Shown here: in pieces, positions 43,220 to 52,947 of the stretch
Position numbering within the stretch: position 1 is the first letter of the stretch
Layout of the letters: each line of letters starts with the position of its first letter
Source: Sphingobium sufflavum
GTDB taxonomy: Bacteria > Pseudomonadota > Alphaproteobacteria > Sphingomonadales > Sphingomonadaceae
Reading direction: 5' to 3'
NCBI RefSeq assembly: GCF_021403115.1
Contig: NZ_JAJSSH010000015.1
Coordinates: 1-64,000 of the forward strand
DNA: 64,000 bases
Made by a program: the position numbers and the translations under genes
Notes under the pieces: generated by a model
Told to the model about the DNA's origin: nothing
Database searches by the model: none
The model's input: the letters and a program-made list of their open reading frames with translations, nothing else

Positions 43220-43783
43220 TCAGAGGCCCCGGATCAGCCGTACCGGAACCGCGATCCATGGCGCGCGGGTGATGACCACCTGCCGCTGGCCCGCGCCGGG
43301 GGGCAGGATGCGCAGCGTATCGCCGTCCTGCTCGATCAGGCGGCCGAACATGAAGCGCCCGCCGGGTCGCGGGGCCACGATGTCGCGGTTGAGCGCGCGG
43401 GCGAAGCGGTCGGGGCCGACCTGCTCGCACCAGAGTTCGTCACCCGCGCGATAATCGCCCAGCGTCGCCTGCACCCGGATGCCAAGCGCCCCGGCGGGCA
43501 CCGGCGGCGGGACCAGTGTCATGGGTCGGGTCGGCGCGGCGGCCCCGTCCAGCGTCAGCAGCGCGACGACCGGCACGCTGGCGCTGTCGGGCAGGTCGAC
43601 GAGGTCCGCCGCCGCCACGTCCAGCGCGGCGGCAAGGCGATTGAGCCATTTGACCGACACGGTGCGGGTGCCGGTTTCCAGCCGCCCGATGGTCTGCGCC
43701 GTCGTCGGTGGGACGCACCGCGCCGCCACCTCCTCAAGGGTCAGTCCTTTGGCCTTCCGCACATCGCGAATTCGCGTAATCAT
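43220..43783 (-). CDS. XRE-family transcriptional regulator (187 aa)
   Basis: An N-terminal Cro/C1 helix-turn-helix (residues ~1-62: RIRDVRKAKGLTLEEVAARC, TIGRLETGTRTVSVKWLNRL). A C-terminal half with peptidase-S24-like beta strands (LGIRVQATLGDYRAGDELWC) follows. The serine/lysine dyad of LexA/CI is not evident, so autocleavage is unlikely. Divergent from the DUF6456 gene across ~90 bases. Probably a local repressor with a small-molecule or peptide sensor domain; targets unknown. Confidence 0.85.
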   Translation of the reverse strand: MITRIRDVRKAKGLTLEEVAARCVPPTTAQTIGRLETGTRTVSVKWLNRLAAALDVAAADLVDLPDSASVPVVALLTLDGAAAPTRPMTLVPPPVPAGALGIRVQATLGDYRAGDELWCEQVGPDRFARALNRDIVAPRPGGRFMFGRLIEQDGDTLRILPPGAGQRQVVITRAPWIAVPVRLIRGL

Positions 43784-43873
43784 TTCGGGTCCAGTACAAT
43801 CGCGCGGTTAGTGCTGTCCTACAGCCGCGACCGTCAGGCAAGGGAAAAAATCCAGCAACATGGAGGAGATAAC

Positions 43874-44365
43874 ATGGCACGGGCGGTCAGGGCGGCGGCG
43901 CGCATGGTGGAACGGCTGGTGGAGGATGCGGATGGCGTCGCGCGGCGGGTGCAGGTCAATCTGGCGGAATCGCCGCTGAGCTGGTTGCAGGCGCGTGGCC
44001 TCGTCACCCGGCGGCAGTATGAGGCGGGGGAGGTTCTGCGCCGCGACTGGGAAATGGCAGGCATGGGCGCGCGGGTGACGATGTGCTGGGACGTGGGCGC
44101 ATTGGCGAGCGGCGGCGCCAGAGGCGGGCGGCGCGGCGCACCGGGTCCGGTGGAGCCGGGACTGGCGGGCATGGCCGCGCGCGACCGGCTGCGCGGCGCC
44201 CTGGACGCGGCGGGTCCGGGGTTGAAGGATGTGCTGTGGCGCGTGGTCTGCGCGTGCGAGGGACTGGCGGCGGCGGAGAGCGCGCTGGGCTGGCCCGCGC
44301 GGGCGGGGAAGCTGGTGCTGGGCTTCGGGCTGGACAGGGTGGCGGATTACTATCGTATCGGCTGA
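43874..44365 (+). CDS. DUF6456-containing protein (163 aa)
   Basis: Conserved alphaproteobacterial protein: NLAESPLSWLQARGLVTRRQ, then YEAGEVLRRDWEMAGM, and ALDAAGPGLKDVLWRVVCAC followed by a helical ending WPARAGKLVLGFGLDRVADY. Related proteins are associated with DNA-binding regulators; this one has only the DUF6456 part. GGAGGAG lies 6 bases before the ATG at 43874; the frame is open to 43811 without an RBS. Divergent from the XRE regulator, so the two may be functionally linked. Confidence 0.8.
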   Translation: MARAVRAAARMVERLVEDADGVARRVQVNLAESPLSWLQARGLVTRRQYEAGEVLRRDWEMAGMGARVTMCWDVGALASGGARGGRRGAPGPVEPGLAGMAARDRLRGALDAAGPGLKDVLWRVVCACEGLAAAESALGWPARAGKLVLGFGLDRVADYYRIG

Positions 44366-44504
44366 TGTCGCTGCGGGTGCCCCGACGGCCATTTTCGTCA
44401 TGCTCAGGCTCGACAAAATGCCGGGCGAGGGAACGCCTCAATCCGGCGATGTTCCGGCCTGCCGGTATGACCCGATCCACTCAATCCGACATTCGCAGGC
44501 GTTA

Positions 44505-44592
44505 CCGTCATCCCGGACCGGATCCGGCTTCCCGCTTTTCTTCAAACCATGGTCAAAGGAAGCGAGAACCCGGATCCGGTCCGGGGTGACGG
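44505..44592. repeat. REP-like inverted repeat (GTCACCCCGGA type)
   Basis: Arms 44505-44527 and 44570-44592 match at 22 of 23 positions. They share the CCGTCA(C/T)CCCGGA core with copies at 47134-47239 and 49501-49590. It fills most of the 258-bp gap between the DUF6456 gene and the 81-aa gene. Confidence 0.8.
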
Positions 44593-44623
44593 AAGCTATG
44601 CGCTGAATAGGGAACGCGGAACC

Positions 44624-44869
44624 CTAGTTCTGGAGCGCGCGCAACTGATCGGCCCATGCGGCGATCTCGTTGGGGTTCAGCAGCCAGGTGCGCGTCTTCT
44701 GCCCTTCGCGATGCACGGGATAGGTCAGCAGGATGCGGGCCTCTTCCCGATGCACGGCCTTCAGCGCGCTGAAATGGCGGACACATTCCTGGATCGTGGA
44801 AATCAGCGGTGCCTTGCCCGCCAGGTCGATCAGGGTGGCGGGCTGATCCCATTCTATCGGCTTCGTCAT
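44624..44869 (-). CDS. Small conserved hypothetical protein (81 aa)
   Basis: MTKPIEWDQPATLIDLAGKA, then FSALKAVHREEARILLTYPV and TWLLNPNEIAAWADQLRALQ. A strong AGGAGGA site precedes the ATG. The conserved-looking core suggests a real small protein common in the family; function unknown. Followed (minus strand) by REP-like repeats. Confidence 0.6.
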   Translation of the reverse strand: MTKPIEWDQPATLIDLAGKAPLISTIQECVRHFSALKAVHREEARILLTYPVHREGQKTRTWLLNPNEIAAWADQLRALQN

Positions 44870-44940
44870 GGCAGTCCTCCTGTGCGCGGGGTGGGGCGCT
44901 ATGTAGGGTGGGGATGGGGAAAAGGCGAGGGGGCGACCGC

Positions 44941-45213
44941 TTACCCCTCCGGCGGCCCGTATGTCTCGACCAGTTCGACGATATCGACATCATAACGTGT
45001 CCAGCCGCGCATGGCGGCCGCCTCGACCGTCGCGGTCCGCTTCTTGCGGGCCTCGACGGCGGACTTGGTATGGCCCCAGAACACCTCCGTCTTGCCATTG
45101 GCCAGCACCGCGACGATCCGCCAATAATGGGTGAAGCCGGACGCCGTGGGACCGATGGTCTTCACATAGCCGTCGGGCAGGGTCGCGGTGAGATAGACTT
45201 TCTTGCGGGCCAT
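44941..45213 (-). CDS. Small conserved hypothetical protein (90 aa)
   Basis: MARKKVYLTATLPDGYVKTI opens a beta-rich basic protein with FTHYWRIVAVLANGKTEVFW and a helical end VDIVELVETYGPPEG. GGAGGAG lies 6 bases before the ATG. It starts 36 bases after the ABC-F stop and may be cotranscribed with it. Not assigned to a family. Confidence 0.6.
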   Translation of the reverse strand: MARKKVYLTATLPDGYVKTIGPTASGFTHYWRIVAVLANGKTEVFWGHTKSAVEARKKRTATVEAAAMRGWTRYDVDIVELVETYGPPEG

Positions 45214-45249
45214 GGCGGCTCCTCCGGCGCGGGGACGGGTGGGGGCGTT

Positions 45250-47037
45250 TCAGCCCAGCCCCTCGACCCGCTCCGCCAGTTCCAGCCAGCGTTCTTCCGC
45301 CGCATCCTTTTCCGCCCGTGCCGCGTCAACGGCCTTGGTCAGCGCATCGAACTTCGCACGGTTCTTCGTATAGAGATCGCCGTCGGACAGCAGCGCCTCG
45401 TCGCGCGCGATGGCCGCCTCTATCTCCGTGATGCGCGTCGGCAGCAGGTCATAGTCACGCTGGTCCTTATAGGTCAGCTTGGTGGTGCTCTTGGGCGGTG
45501 GCGGGGGCGTGGGCGCGCTCTTCACGGCCTTGGGCGCGGTCTTCGCCTTGCGCTTGGCCTCCCAGTCGGCATAGCCGCCCGCGATCACATCCACCAGACC
45601 GGACCCGTCGAGGCCCAAAGTGACCGTTACCGTGCGGTCGAGGAAGTCACGGTCATGGCTGACGATCAGCACCGTGCCCTCATAGTCGGAGATCACCTCC
45701 TGAAGGAGGTCGAGCGTTTCGAGGTCGAGGTCGTTGGTCGGCTCGTCCAGCACCAGCAGGTTGGATTCGCGCGCAAATTCCCGCGCGAACAGCAGGCGGG
45801 ACCGCTCGCCGCCCGACAGCGTGCCGATCTTCGCCTCGGCAAGGCTGGGGTCGAAGAGAAATTCCTTCAGATAGCCATGCACATGCTTGCGCACCCCGCG
45901 CACGTCGATCCAGTCGCCCCCCTCGGCCAGCACGTCGCGCACGGTTTTTTCCGGCGCCATCAGGCTGCGCTGCTGGTCGATGAAGATCATGTCCAGCGTC
46001 TTGGCCTGCCGCACCTGCCCCTCGTCGGGCTGCAATTCTCCGGTCAGCAGTTTCAGCAGCGTCGTCTTGCCCGCGCCATTGCCGCCAACCAGGCCGATAC
46101 GGTCGCCGCGCTGCACGCGCAGGGAAAAATCCTTGATGATCGTGCGCTTATTCTCGCCGGTCCCGAACGCCTTTGTCGCATGTTCGGCGTGGATCACGCT
46201 CTTGGTCTTGCTGTCGTCGGATGCGACCGCCAGCTTTGCCGTGCCCTGCGGCCCGATCATCGCCGCGCGCTGCGCCCGCATTTCGTGCAGCTTTTCGAGG
46301 CGGCCCATGTTGCGCTTGCGCCGCGCGGTGACGCCGCGATGCAGCCAATGCTCCTCGATCTTCAACTTGGCGTCCAGCCGCTCGGCATTGCGCGCCTCGT
46401 CGGCATAGGCTTTTTCCATCCACGCCTCGAACCCGCCGAAACCGATCTCCTGCCGGCGCAGCGTGCCCCGGTCGAGCCAGATGGTCGATTTGGTCAGCCG
46501 CGTCAGGAAGGTCCGGTCATGGCTGATGGTGATGAACGCGCCATTATAGCGGCTGAGCCAGCTTTCCAGAAAGTCGATGGCGCTGATGTCGAGATGGTTG
46601 GTCGGCTCGTCCAGCAGCAGCAGGTCCGGCTCGGACGCCAGCGCGCGGCAGATGGCGGCGCGGCGACGCTCGCCACCCGACGCGGATTTCGCCTCGCGCG
46701 ACAGGTCGATGCCGATCTGGTCCGCGATGGCCTCTATCTCGTAACTCGGCGGTGCATTGTCGCCCGCGCAGGCGAAATCATGCAGCGTGGCATAGGCGGA
46801 CACGTCCGGATCCTGCTCCAGCATCACGACATTGATGCCGGGGCGGACGGAGCGGATGCCCTCGTCCGGTTCGATGACGCCGCCGATCAGTTTCAGCAAC
46901 GTCGTCTTGCCCGCGCCGTTGCGCCCGATCAGCGCCAGCCGGTCGCGTTCCTGCACATGCAGGTCGAGGCCGCGAAAGAGCCATTGCACGCCCTGGTTGA
47001 GGCCGAGATTTTCATAGGAGAGGATAGGGGCTGCCAT
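45250..47037 (-). CDS. ABC-F family ATPase, Uup-like (595 aa)
   Basis: Soluble duplicated ATPase: first Walker A IGRNGAGKTTLLKLIGG with signature SGGERRRAA, an inter-domain linker, second Walker A VGGNGAGKTTLLKLLTGELQ with signature LSGGERSRLLFAR, and both Walker B regions (LLDEPTNHLD, LVLDEPTNDLDLETL). A C-terminal coiled coil (YDLLPTRITEIEAAIARDEA) marks the Uup branch, which acts on ribosomes or branched DNA rather than in transport. The start at 47037 (MAAPILSYENLG) is used; the upstream frame lacks an RBS. Confidence 0.93.
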   Translation of the reverse strand: MAAPILSYENLGLNQGVQWLFRGLDLHVQERDRLALIGRNGAGKTTLLKLIGGVIEPDEGIRSVRPGINVVMLEQDPDVSAYATLHDFACAGDNAPPSYEIEAIADQIGIDLSREAKSASGGERRRAAICRALASEPDLLLLDEPTNHLDISAIDFLESWLSRYNGAFITISHDRTFLTRLTKSTIWLDRGTLRRQEIGFGGFEAWMEKAYADEARNAERLDAKLKIEEHWLHRGVTARRKRNMGRLEKLHEMRAQRAAMIGPQGTAKLAVASDDSKTKSVIHAEHATKAFGTGENKRTIIKDFSLRVQRGDRIGLVGGNGAGKTTLLKLLTGELQPDEGQVRQAKTLDMIFIDQQRSLMAPEKTVRDVLAEGGDWIDVRGVRKHVHGYLKEFLFDPSLAEAKIGTLSGGERSRLLFAREFARESNLLVLDEPTNDLDLETLDLLQEVISDYEGTVLIVSHDRDFLDRTVTVTLGLDGSGLVDVIAGGYADWEAKRKAKTAPKAVKSAPTPPPPPKSTTKLTYKDQRDYDLLPTRITEIEAAIARDEALLSDGDLYTKNRAKFDALTKAVDAARAEKDAAEERWLELAERVEGLG

Positions 47038-47434
47038 GCTGGGTCCGCTACCGGGTTGCAGGCCGGGGGGCAAGGGCGGAGGACGGGGTTGCCACCATGG
47101 CGGACGATATGCGGTTGCGGAATATTCCCCCTGCCGTCACCCCGGACTTGATCCGGAGTTCCGCTCTCTTCTGTTGCTTGCCGCCCCCGCTATGCTCGCT
47201 CCAAAGCAGCCTCACTCCCGATCACGTTCGGGGTGACGACTGTTGGACGGCGGTCATTAGCGGGCAAGCGACCCGTGCGATCACCTTTGGCGACTTCCGC
47301 CATCCTCACCTGAACGTCAGCCAACATCCAACTCACAACCCGTTCATGTCCCGGTCGATACATGGGCGGAACAGTATGCAGGCCTGCCGCGTTGGCGGGC
47401 CACGCAGAAACGACGGTTACAGGAAGGACCATCT
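47038..47434. repeat. Intergenic region with REP-like inverted repeat
   Basis: 397 bases between divergent genes. It contains an inverted repeat of the GTCACCCCGGA type (arms 47134-47156 and 47218-47239) and otherwise no convincing ORF. Promoters for the ABC-F gene (minus) and the SIMPL gene (plus) must lie here. AGGAAGG before 47435 is the only clear signal. Confidence 0.7.
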
Positions 47435-48160
47435 ATGAAGGCCGCTCTCCCCCTCATGCTCATGACCGCCGCCGCCTTGCCCGCCGCGGCGATGGCGCAG
47501 TCGGCGCCCTCCGTCGTGCCCGTCACCGGGCCGGTCGTGAACCTGTCCGTCACCGAAAGCGTGGACAGCGCGCCCGACCTCGCCACTGTCGGCACGGGGG
47601 TGCAGACCCGCGCGCTGACCGCGAAGGAGGCGATGAGCGCCAACGCCGCCGCCGTGGACAAGCTGATCGCCGCCATCCTGAAGGCGGGGATCGACCGCAA
47701 GGATGTGCAGACCAGCGGCATCAACCTGAACCCGCAATATGACTATAACAACCGGACGGATGGGCAGGGGCCGAAGTTCATCGGCTATGAGGCGTCCAAC
47801 CAGTTGACCGTGAAGATCCGCAAGATCGCAGCGGCGGGCGATGTGATCGACCGGATGGTGGGCGCGGGCGCGACCAACATCAACGGTCCCACCTTCGGCA
47901 TCGCGGACGATACGGCTGTGCTGGAAAAGGCGCGGACCAAGGCGATCGCGGCGTCGAAGGCGCGGGCGGAATATTATGCGCGCCAGAGCGGATACCGTTC
48001 CGTGCGGCTGCTCTCCATCTCCGAAGGGGGCGAGACGGGCCGGGTCTTTCCCGCGCCCATGATGGTTCGCGCGGACTCGGCGGCGAAGGGCACATCGGTC
48101 GAACCGGGGCAGTTGTCCACGTCGGTCACGCTGTCCGTGCAATATGTGCTGGAGAAATAA
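47435..48160 (+). CDS. SIMPL (DUF541) domain periplasmic protein (241 aa)
   Basis: A signal peptide (1-22, ending AMAQ) is followed by the SIMPL/DUF541 domain: LSVTESVDSAPDLATVGTGV, then VDKLIAAILKAGIDRKDVQT, YDYNNRTDGQGPKFIGYEAS, and a C-terminal beta sandwich ending VTLSVQYVLEK. Relatives (YggE) are periplasmic and linked to oxidative stress tolerance. AGGAAGG precedes the ATG. It is followed by a terminator-like hairpin before asd. Confidence 0.88.
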   Translation: MKAALPLMLMTAAALPAAAMAQSAPSVVPVTGPVVNLSVTESVDSAPDLATVGTGVQTRALTAKEAMSANAAAVDKLIAAILKAGIDRKDVQTSGINLNPQYDYNNRTDGQGPKFIGYEASNQLTVKIRKIAAAGDVIDRMVGAGATNINGPTFGIADDTAVLEKARTKAIAASKARAEYYARQSGYRSVRLLSISEGGETGRVFPAPMMVRADSAAKGTSVEPGQLSTSVTLSVQYVLEK

Positions 48161-48301
48161 GGGGCTTTACGGATGGGGCGTGCATCGTTAAAGGCGCGCC
48201 CCATGTCCAAGGCTATTTTCACGCCGATTACCATTAAACCGTTCCCCGGTGGGGCGCGGTCGGGTAGTCACGCGGGATAATCCGCGAGGATACTGGACCA
48301 A

Positions 48302-48331
48302 GCCCCGCCGAGCGCGGGGCGACTTGTTTTT
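48302..48331 (+). terminator. Hairpin terminator upstream of asd
   Basis: GCCCCGC (48302-48308) pairs with GCGGGGC (48314-48320), followed by TTGTTTTT. It ends the SIMPL transcript; its place 50 bases before asd leaves room for an attenuator role, but no leader peptide is seen. Confidence 0.7.
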
Positions 48332-48378
48332 GAACAGGTCACTATCCCCCGCGCCTCCGCAGATTGAAGGAGACGTAG

Positions 48379-49440
<1,062 letters not shown>

Positions 49441-49500
49441 TTATGGACGGGGGCGGTGGGCAATGGCCGACCGCCCCGGTTCCATCGGTCCATAAATCTC

Positions 49501-49590
49501 CGTCACCCCGGACTTGATCCGGTGTGACACTATTTTTCAGAGTGTAGCATCACCGGGAAAGCGGGATCCCGGATCAGGTCCGGGGTGACG
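49501..49590. repeat. REP-like inverted repeat after asd
   Basis: Arms 49501-49522 and 49568-49590 are nearly exact complements, of the same GTCACCCCGGA family as 44505-44592 and 47134-47239. Between convergent genes, so it may also act as a bidirectional terminator. Confidence 0.8.
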
Positions 49591-49602
49591 GACGCAAAAC
49601 CC

Positions 49603-50415
49603 TCACCCCTCGCTCTGCACCGCCTGCGCTATAGGCTTCTTCACGGGCCGAACGTTCTTCCCCCAGCCTTCGCCATTGTCCAGCGTCCCGAACATCCAGT
49701 CGTACAGCAGCGAGATGGTCGCATAATTGCCGCCGGTGAAGCGGGCATGATGATGGTGGTGCATCCGCGACGCATAGGCGAGGTAGCGGAACGGAAAGCC
49801 CTCCGCCTCCCACAGCGCATGATTGTGCAGGTTGATCTGGGAAAAGGCGACGAAGGTGATGACGATCGTCACCACATGGAAATCCCCCATGAAGCGCGAC
49901 AGCACAAAGATGCTGGCGGCATAGAGGCCCAGCCCGATCGCCACCTCCAGCGGATGGATATAGCTGGAATCGCGCAGGCACGGGTTATGCTGGCGGTGAT
50001 GGACCGCATGCATCCACTTCAACGGCCCGCCCAGCGCGCCATTGTCATGGAACAGGAAGCGGTGGGTGAGATAATAGAAGAAGTCGTAGAACATCAGGAT
50101 GACGACGATATCCAGCGGCACACGCCACCACGGCATGGGCGCCGCCGTCAGGCAAAAGGGCAGGATCAGGCCAAAGATCGCCACGAAATACAGGCCCGAC
50201 CACTTGTTGTTCCACGCATGGTTGGCGGCATAGCTGGGCCGTTCCATCTTGTGTCGGAACGTCTCCTGATTGCGCTGCCGCGCGGCCCGGAAGGTGGGGA
50301 CCAGCCCGGCCACCTGCCGCCCCAGCAGGCTGAGCGCCGCGATGCCCACCACGGCATAGATCGACAATTGCCACTGATAGTCGGCCAGGAGGGAGGCGGG
50401 GAGGGATATGGTCAT
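49603..50415 (-). CDS. Sterol-desaturase/fatty-acid-hydroxylase family membrane protein (270 aa)
   Basis: Di-iron integral membrane oxygenase. Histidine boxes are H118/H123 (HRFLFH), H136/H139/H140 (HAVHH) and H197/H199 with H219-H223 (LHNHA...HHHHH), set between four or so transmembrane helices (16-36, 75-95, 98-116, 165-192). It uses O2 to hydroxylate or desaturate a lipid; in sphingomonads carotenoid, hopanoid or sphingolipid modification are all possible. No RBS is clear upstream. It converges with asd and is divergent from the SDR. Confidence 0.9.
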   Translation of the reverse strand: MTISLPASLLADYQWQLSIYAVVGIAALSLLGRQVAGLVPTFRAARQRNQETFRHKMERPSYAANHAWNNKWSGLYFVAIFGLILPFCLTAAPMPWWRVPLDIVVILMFYDFFYYLTHRFLFHDNGALGGPLKWMHAVHHRQHNPCLRDSSYIHPLEVAIGLGLYAASIFVLSRFMGDFHVVTIVITFVAFSQINLHNHALWEAEGFPFRYLAYASRMHHHHHARFTGGNYATISLLYDWMFGTLDNGEGWGKNVRPVKKPIAQAVQSEG

Positions 50416-50644
50416 GGCAGGCGCGCGAACCCTTCATAATGGCCCATGATCGGGTGCCTTATTATTTCCCTCCTCCCGCCGCGCCGCAAGAGCGCAGATG
50501 AGAGGCTTGTCCCGCAGGCGCCCGCGCGCCTGTTCTTGCTCCCCGCCCGGCGCGCGCAAAGCCTCTTGCCCATGGCGCGCGCGGCCATGCTATGAGGATG
50601 CGCCGCCGCCCGATCCGGCGTGGCGGGCAGGGGAGGAGAGGCGC

Positions 50645-51409
50645 ATGGGATCGCTCGCCAACAAGGTTGCGCTCGTCACGGGGGCATCGCGGGGCATCGG
50701 CCGCGCCATCGCCCTGAAACTGGGGGCGGAGGGCGCTTTCGTCATCGTCCATTATGCCGCCGCGCGGGACAGGGCGGAGGCGGTCGTCGCGGACATCGTG
50801 GCGGCGGGCGGTGCGGGCTGCATCGCGGGCGCTGACCTGACGGCGACGGACGGCGTCGAGACGCTGTTCGCGGCCATCGCGGCGCAGCTTGAGCCGCGCG
50901 GCGATCCGCCCATCGACATCCTCGTCAACAATGCCGGCATCGGCATGGGCCGCGACCTCCTGTCCATCTCCCCGGCGGAGTATGACGCGGTGTTCGCGCT
51001 CAACGTCCGCGCACCGCTGTTCGTGGCGCAGGCGGCGGCGCAGCGGATGCCGGAAGGCGGGCGGATCATCAACATCTCGTCGGTGGTCGGCCATATGGCC
51101 TTCGGCGGCGGTTTCGTGGCCTATGGCGCGACCAAGGCGGCGCTGGACTATATGAGCCGGTCGATGGCGGCGACGCTGGGGCCGCGCGGCATCACCGTGA
51201 ACAGCGTCGCCCCCGGCGCGACCGCCACCGATTTCCTGGGCGACGCGATGCAGAGCGAGGCGTTCGTCGCCAGCATGGCGGCCACCACCGCGCTGCGGGC
51301 GGTGGGTCAGCCGGGCGACATTGCCGACGTGGTCGCCTTCCTCGCCTCGCCCGCCGCGCGCTGGGTCACGGGCACGCGGGTCGTTGCGAGTGGCGGGACA
51401 TTATTATAG
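50645..51409 (+). CDS. SDR-family oxidoreductase (254 aa)
   Basis: Classical short-chain dehydrogenase: TGASRGIG (12-19), NNAGIGMG, ISSVVGHMAFGGGFVAYGAT with the YxxxK catalytic pair, and a C-terminal VASGGTLL. Resembles FabG-like 3-oxoacyl reductases but stands outside a fatty-acid cluster. GGAGGAG lies 6 bases before the ATG. Substrate unknown. Confidence 0.9.
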   Translation: MGSLANKVALVTGASRGIGRAIALKLGAEGAFVIVHYAAARDRAEAVVADIVAAGGAGCIAGADLTATDGVETLFAAIAAQLEPRGDPPIDILVNNAGIGMGRDLLSISPAEYDAVFALNVRAPLFVAQAAAQRMPEGGRIINISSVVGHMAFGGGFVAYGATKAALDYMSRSMAATLGPRGITVNSVAPGATATDFLGDAMQSEAFVASMAATTALRAVGQPGDIADVVAFLASPAARWVTGTRVVASGGTLL

Positions 51410-51487
51410 CGTGGTTCTACATTATAAGGCGGTTCTACCGTGTGGCGAATGGCCGCGGGTGGTGGGGGCAGGGGCAAGCCGGTCCCG

Positions 51488-52318
51488 TCAGATCTCGACC
51501 GCCTTTCCCGCCACCCATTTGCTCTCGAACACGGCTGCATATTTCTTCATGATTCCGTGGCTGTCGTTGAATATCTCGAAGGCGGGCATGGTCTGGGAGT
51601 TGAAGCCGCCGATATAGGGGATCATGAACCCAGAAATGCCCTTGCTGCTCTGGTCGAAGATATAGACGCGCAGGTTCGGGATCTCGTCCACGAACACCAG
51701 TTCGATCTTGCGAGAGGCGTCCGCCTTGGCCGCGCATCGGTTGACGGATCGGATGCGTGCGATCGTGCTTTCCACCAGCGTCCGGGAGTTTTCCACATCG
51801 TCCCCGGCGGATGTGACGGCCTGTTCGAAAGTGGCGCCTTGGGGATCGGGCATGATGATGCGGAATCTGACGCCCCGTTTCAGCGCGTCGCACACTTCCC
51901 CGCCGAACGTGTCCAGCGTGATGTGAAAGGACAGGCCATACATGGCCACGTCTTCATGGACCTGCTTGATATGGGCGCCGATGCTGTCGGCCTTGCTGTC
52001 CGCCAATATGTCGTTGGCGGACCCGATGACGTTGAGGCCGCTGGTCATGGCTGTCGTCGCCGGGATGTTCGCCTTGCTCTTGCCGACGGGGCGCATCACC
52101 GCAAAGACGGTGAGTGACGCCAGCACCAGCACGATAATATGGTGCGAGCGGATGACCCGGTTTATCCATTCCCGGCACACCAGCACCAGGGTCGTTATCA
52201 ATATGATGGCGCTGATCTTGGCGATGGTTACATCGTCAAAGCTCAGCGCCTTCAGCCCGATGCCGACCAATGTCGCCGGACCGCCCAATATCCCAACTAT
52301 CTCCAGTGCTTTCCACAT
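51488..52318 (-). CDS. Two-helix membrane protein with PLD-like domain (276 aa)
   Basis: Two N-terminal transmembrane helices (~32-48, 60-76), then a domain with LSFHITLDTFGGEVCDALKR followed by GVRFRIIMPDPQG and, near the end, IPNLRVYIFDQSSKGISGFM. The GVRFRIIMPDP strand is like that of phospholipase-D-fold proteins, but no HKD motif is present. It may be a non-catalytic sensor or a membrane effector. The start at 52318 has AAGGGGGA upstream; the 326-aa version lacks one. Function unknown. Confidence 0.7.
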   Translation of the reverse strand: MWKALEIVGILGGPATLVGIGLKALSFDDVTIAKISAIILITTLVLVCREWINRVIRSHHIIVLVLASLTVFAVMRPVGKSKANIPATTAMTSGLNVIGSANDILADSKADSIGAHIKQVHEDVAMYGLSFHITLDTFGGEVCDALKRGVRFRIIMPDPQGATFEQAVTSAGDDVENSRTLVESTIARIRSVNRCAAKADASRKIELVFVDEIPNLRVYIFDQSSKGISGFMIPYIGGFNSQTMPAFEIFNDSHGIMKKYAAVFESKWVAGKAVEI

Positions 52319-52549
52319 CGGCGTCCCCCTTCGCGTCAGTCGGCAAAGCAGTATTCCATGGAATATGCTGAAAGGAAAGGGAGGGATATTATAGCCGGTA
52401 GGGCGGGGTATTTGGGCTGCGCCGCGCAGCGGGACGGCTCCACGATTGTCCGTCGCCCGGCACGGCAAAGTCCTTGCGGGGGTCAGGCACCATGCGCGGA
52501 TAGGGCATGTACCGTCCTGCGCCGCCAGTCCCGCGCGTTGGCGCCCCGC
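52319..52549. other. Spacer between the PLD-like gene and chorismate mutase
   Basis: 231 bases that should carry the promoter of the PLD-like gene and the 3' end of the chorismate mutase transcript. No structured element, repeat or small ORF was convincing. Confidence 0.4.
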
Positions 52550-52828
52550 TCAGGCGTCCCGCAGCCGCTCATGATGCCGGATCACCTCGTCGATGATGAA
52601 GCGCAGGAATTTCTCCGTGAAATCCGGGTCGAGTTGCGCATCCTCCGCCAGTTGGCGCAGCCGCGAGACCTGCGCGACCTCGCGGCCGGGGTCGGCAGGG
52701 GGCAGGGCGTTCTTCGCCTTATGCTCACCCACGGCCTGGGTTATCTTGAACCGCTCGGCCAGCATGAAGACCAGCGCGGCGTCGATATTGTCTATGCTCT
52801 GGCGGTAGCGTTGCAGGATGTCGTCCAA
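52550..52828 (-). CDS. Chorismate mutase, AroQ type (92 aa)
   Basis: All-helical AroQ-class domain that converts chorismate to prephenate. Typical features are DNIDAALVFMLAERFKITQA near the N-terminus, VGEHKAKNALPPADPGREVA with the active-site Lys/Arg, and a last helix FLRFIIDEVIRHHE. The frame starts with TTG at 52828 with GGAG upstream; no ATG start is better placed. Monofunctional, 92 aa is the usual size. Divergent from the prenyl synthase. Confidence 0.9.
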   Translation of the reverse strand: MDDILQRYRQSIDNIDAALVFMLAERFKITQAVGEHKAKNALPPADPGREVAQVSRLRQLAEDAQLDPDFTEKFLRFIIDEVIRHHERLRDA

Positions 52829-52947
52829 GGCCTGTTCTCCGGTCGGTGGGCGTGCGAAGGGGATTTCCGGCGACGCTTACCCATTTTTGGGCAGGTCCGA
52901 ACGCCAAATCGCTTGCCAATCCGCGCCGCCATTGCCATCGCGCGGGG

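Noticed and set aside
44809-47151. 780-codon open frame antisense to the ABC-F gene
   Set aside because: Covers a real ABC-F ATPase with both Walker sets; the antisense product is compositionally biased and starts inside another gene.
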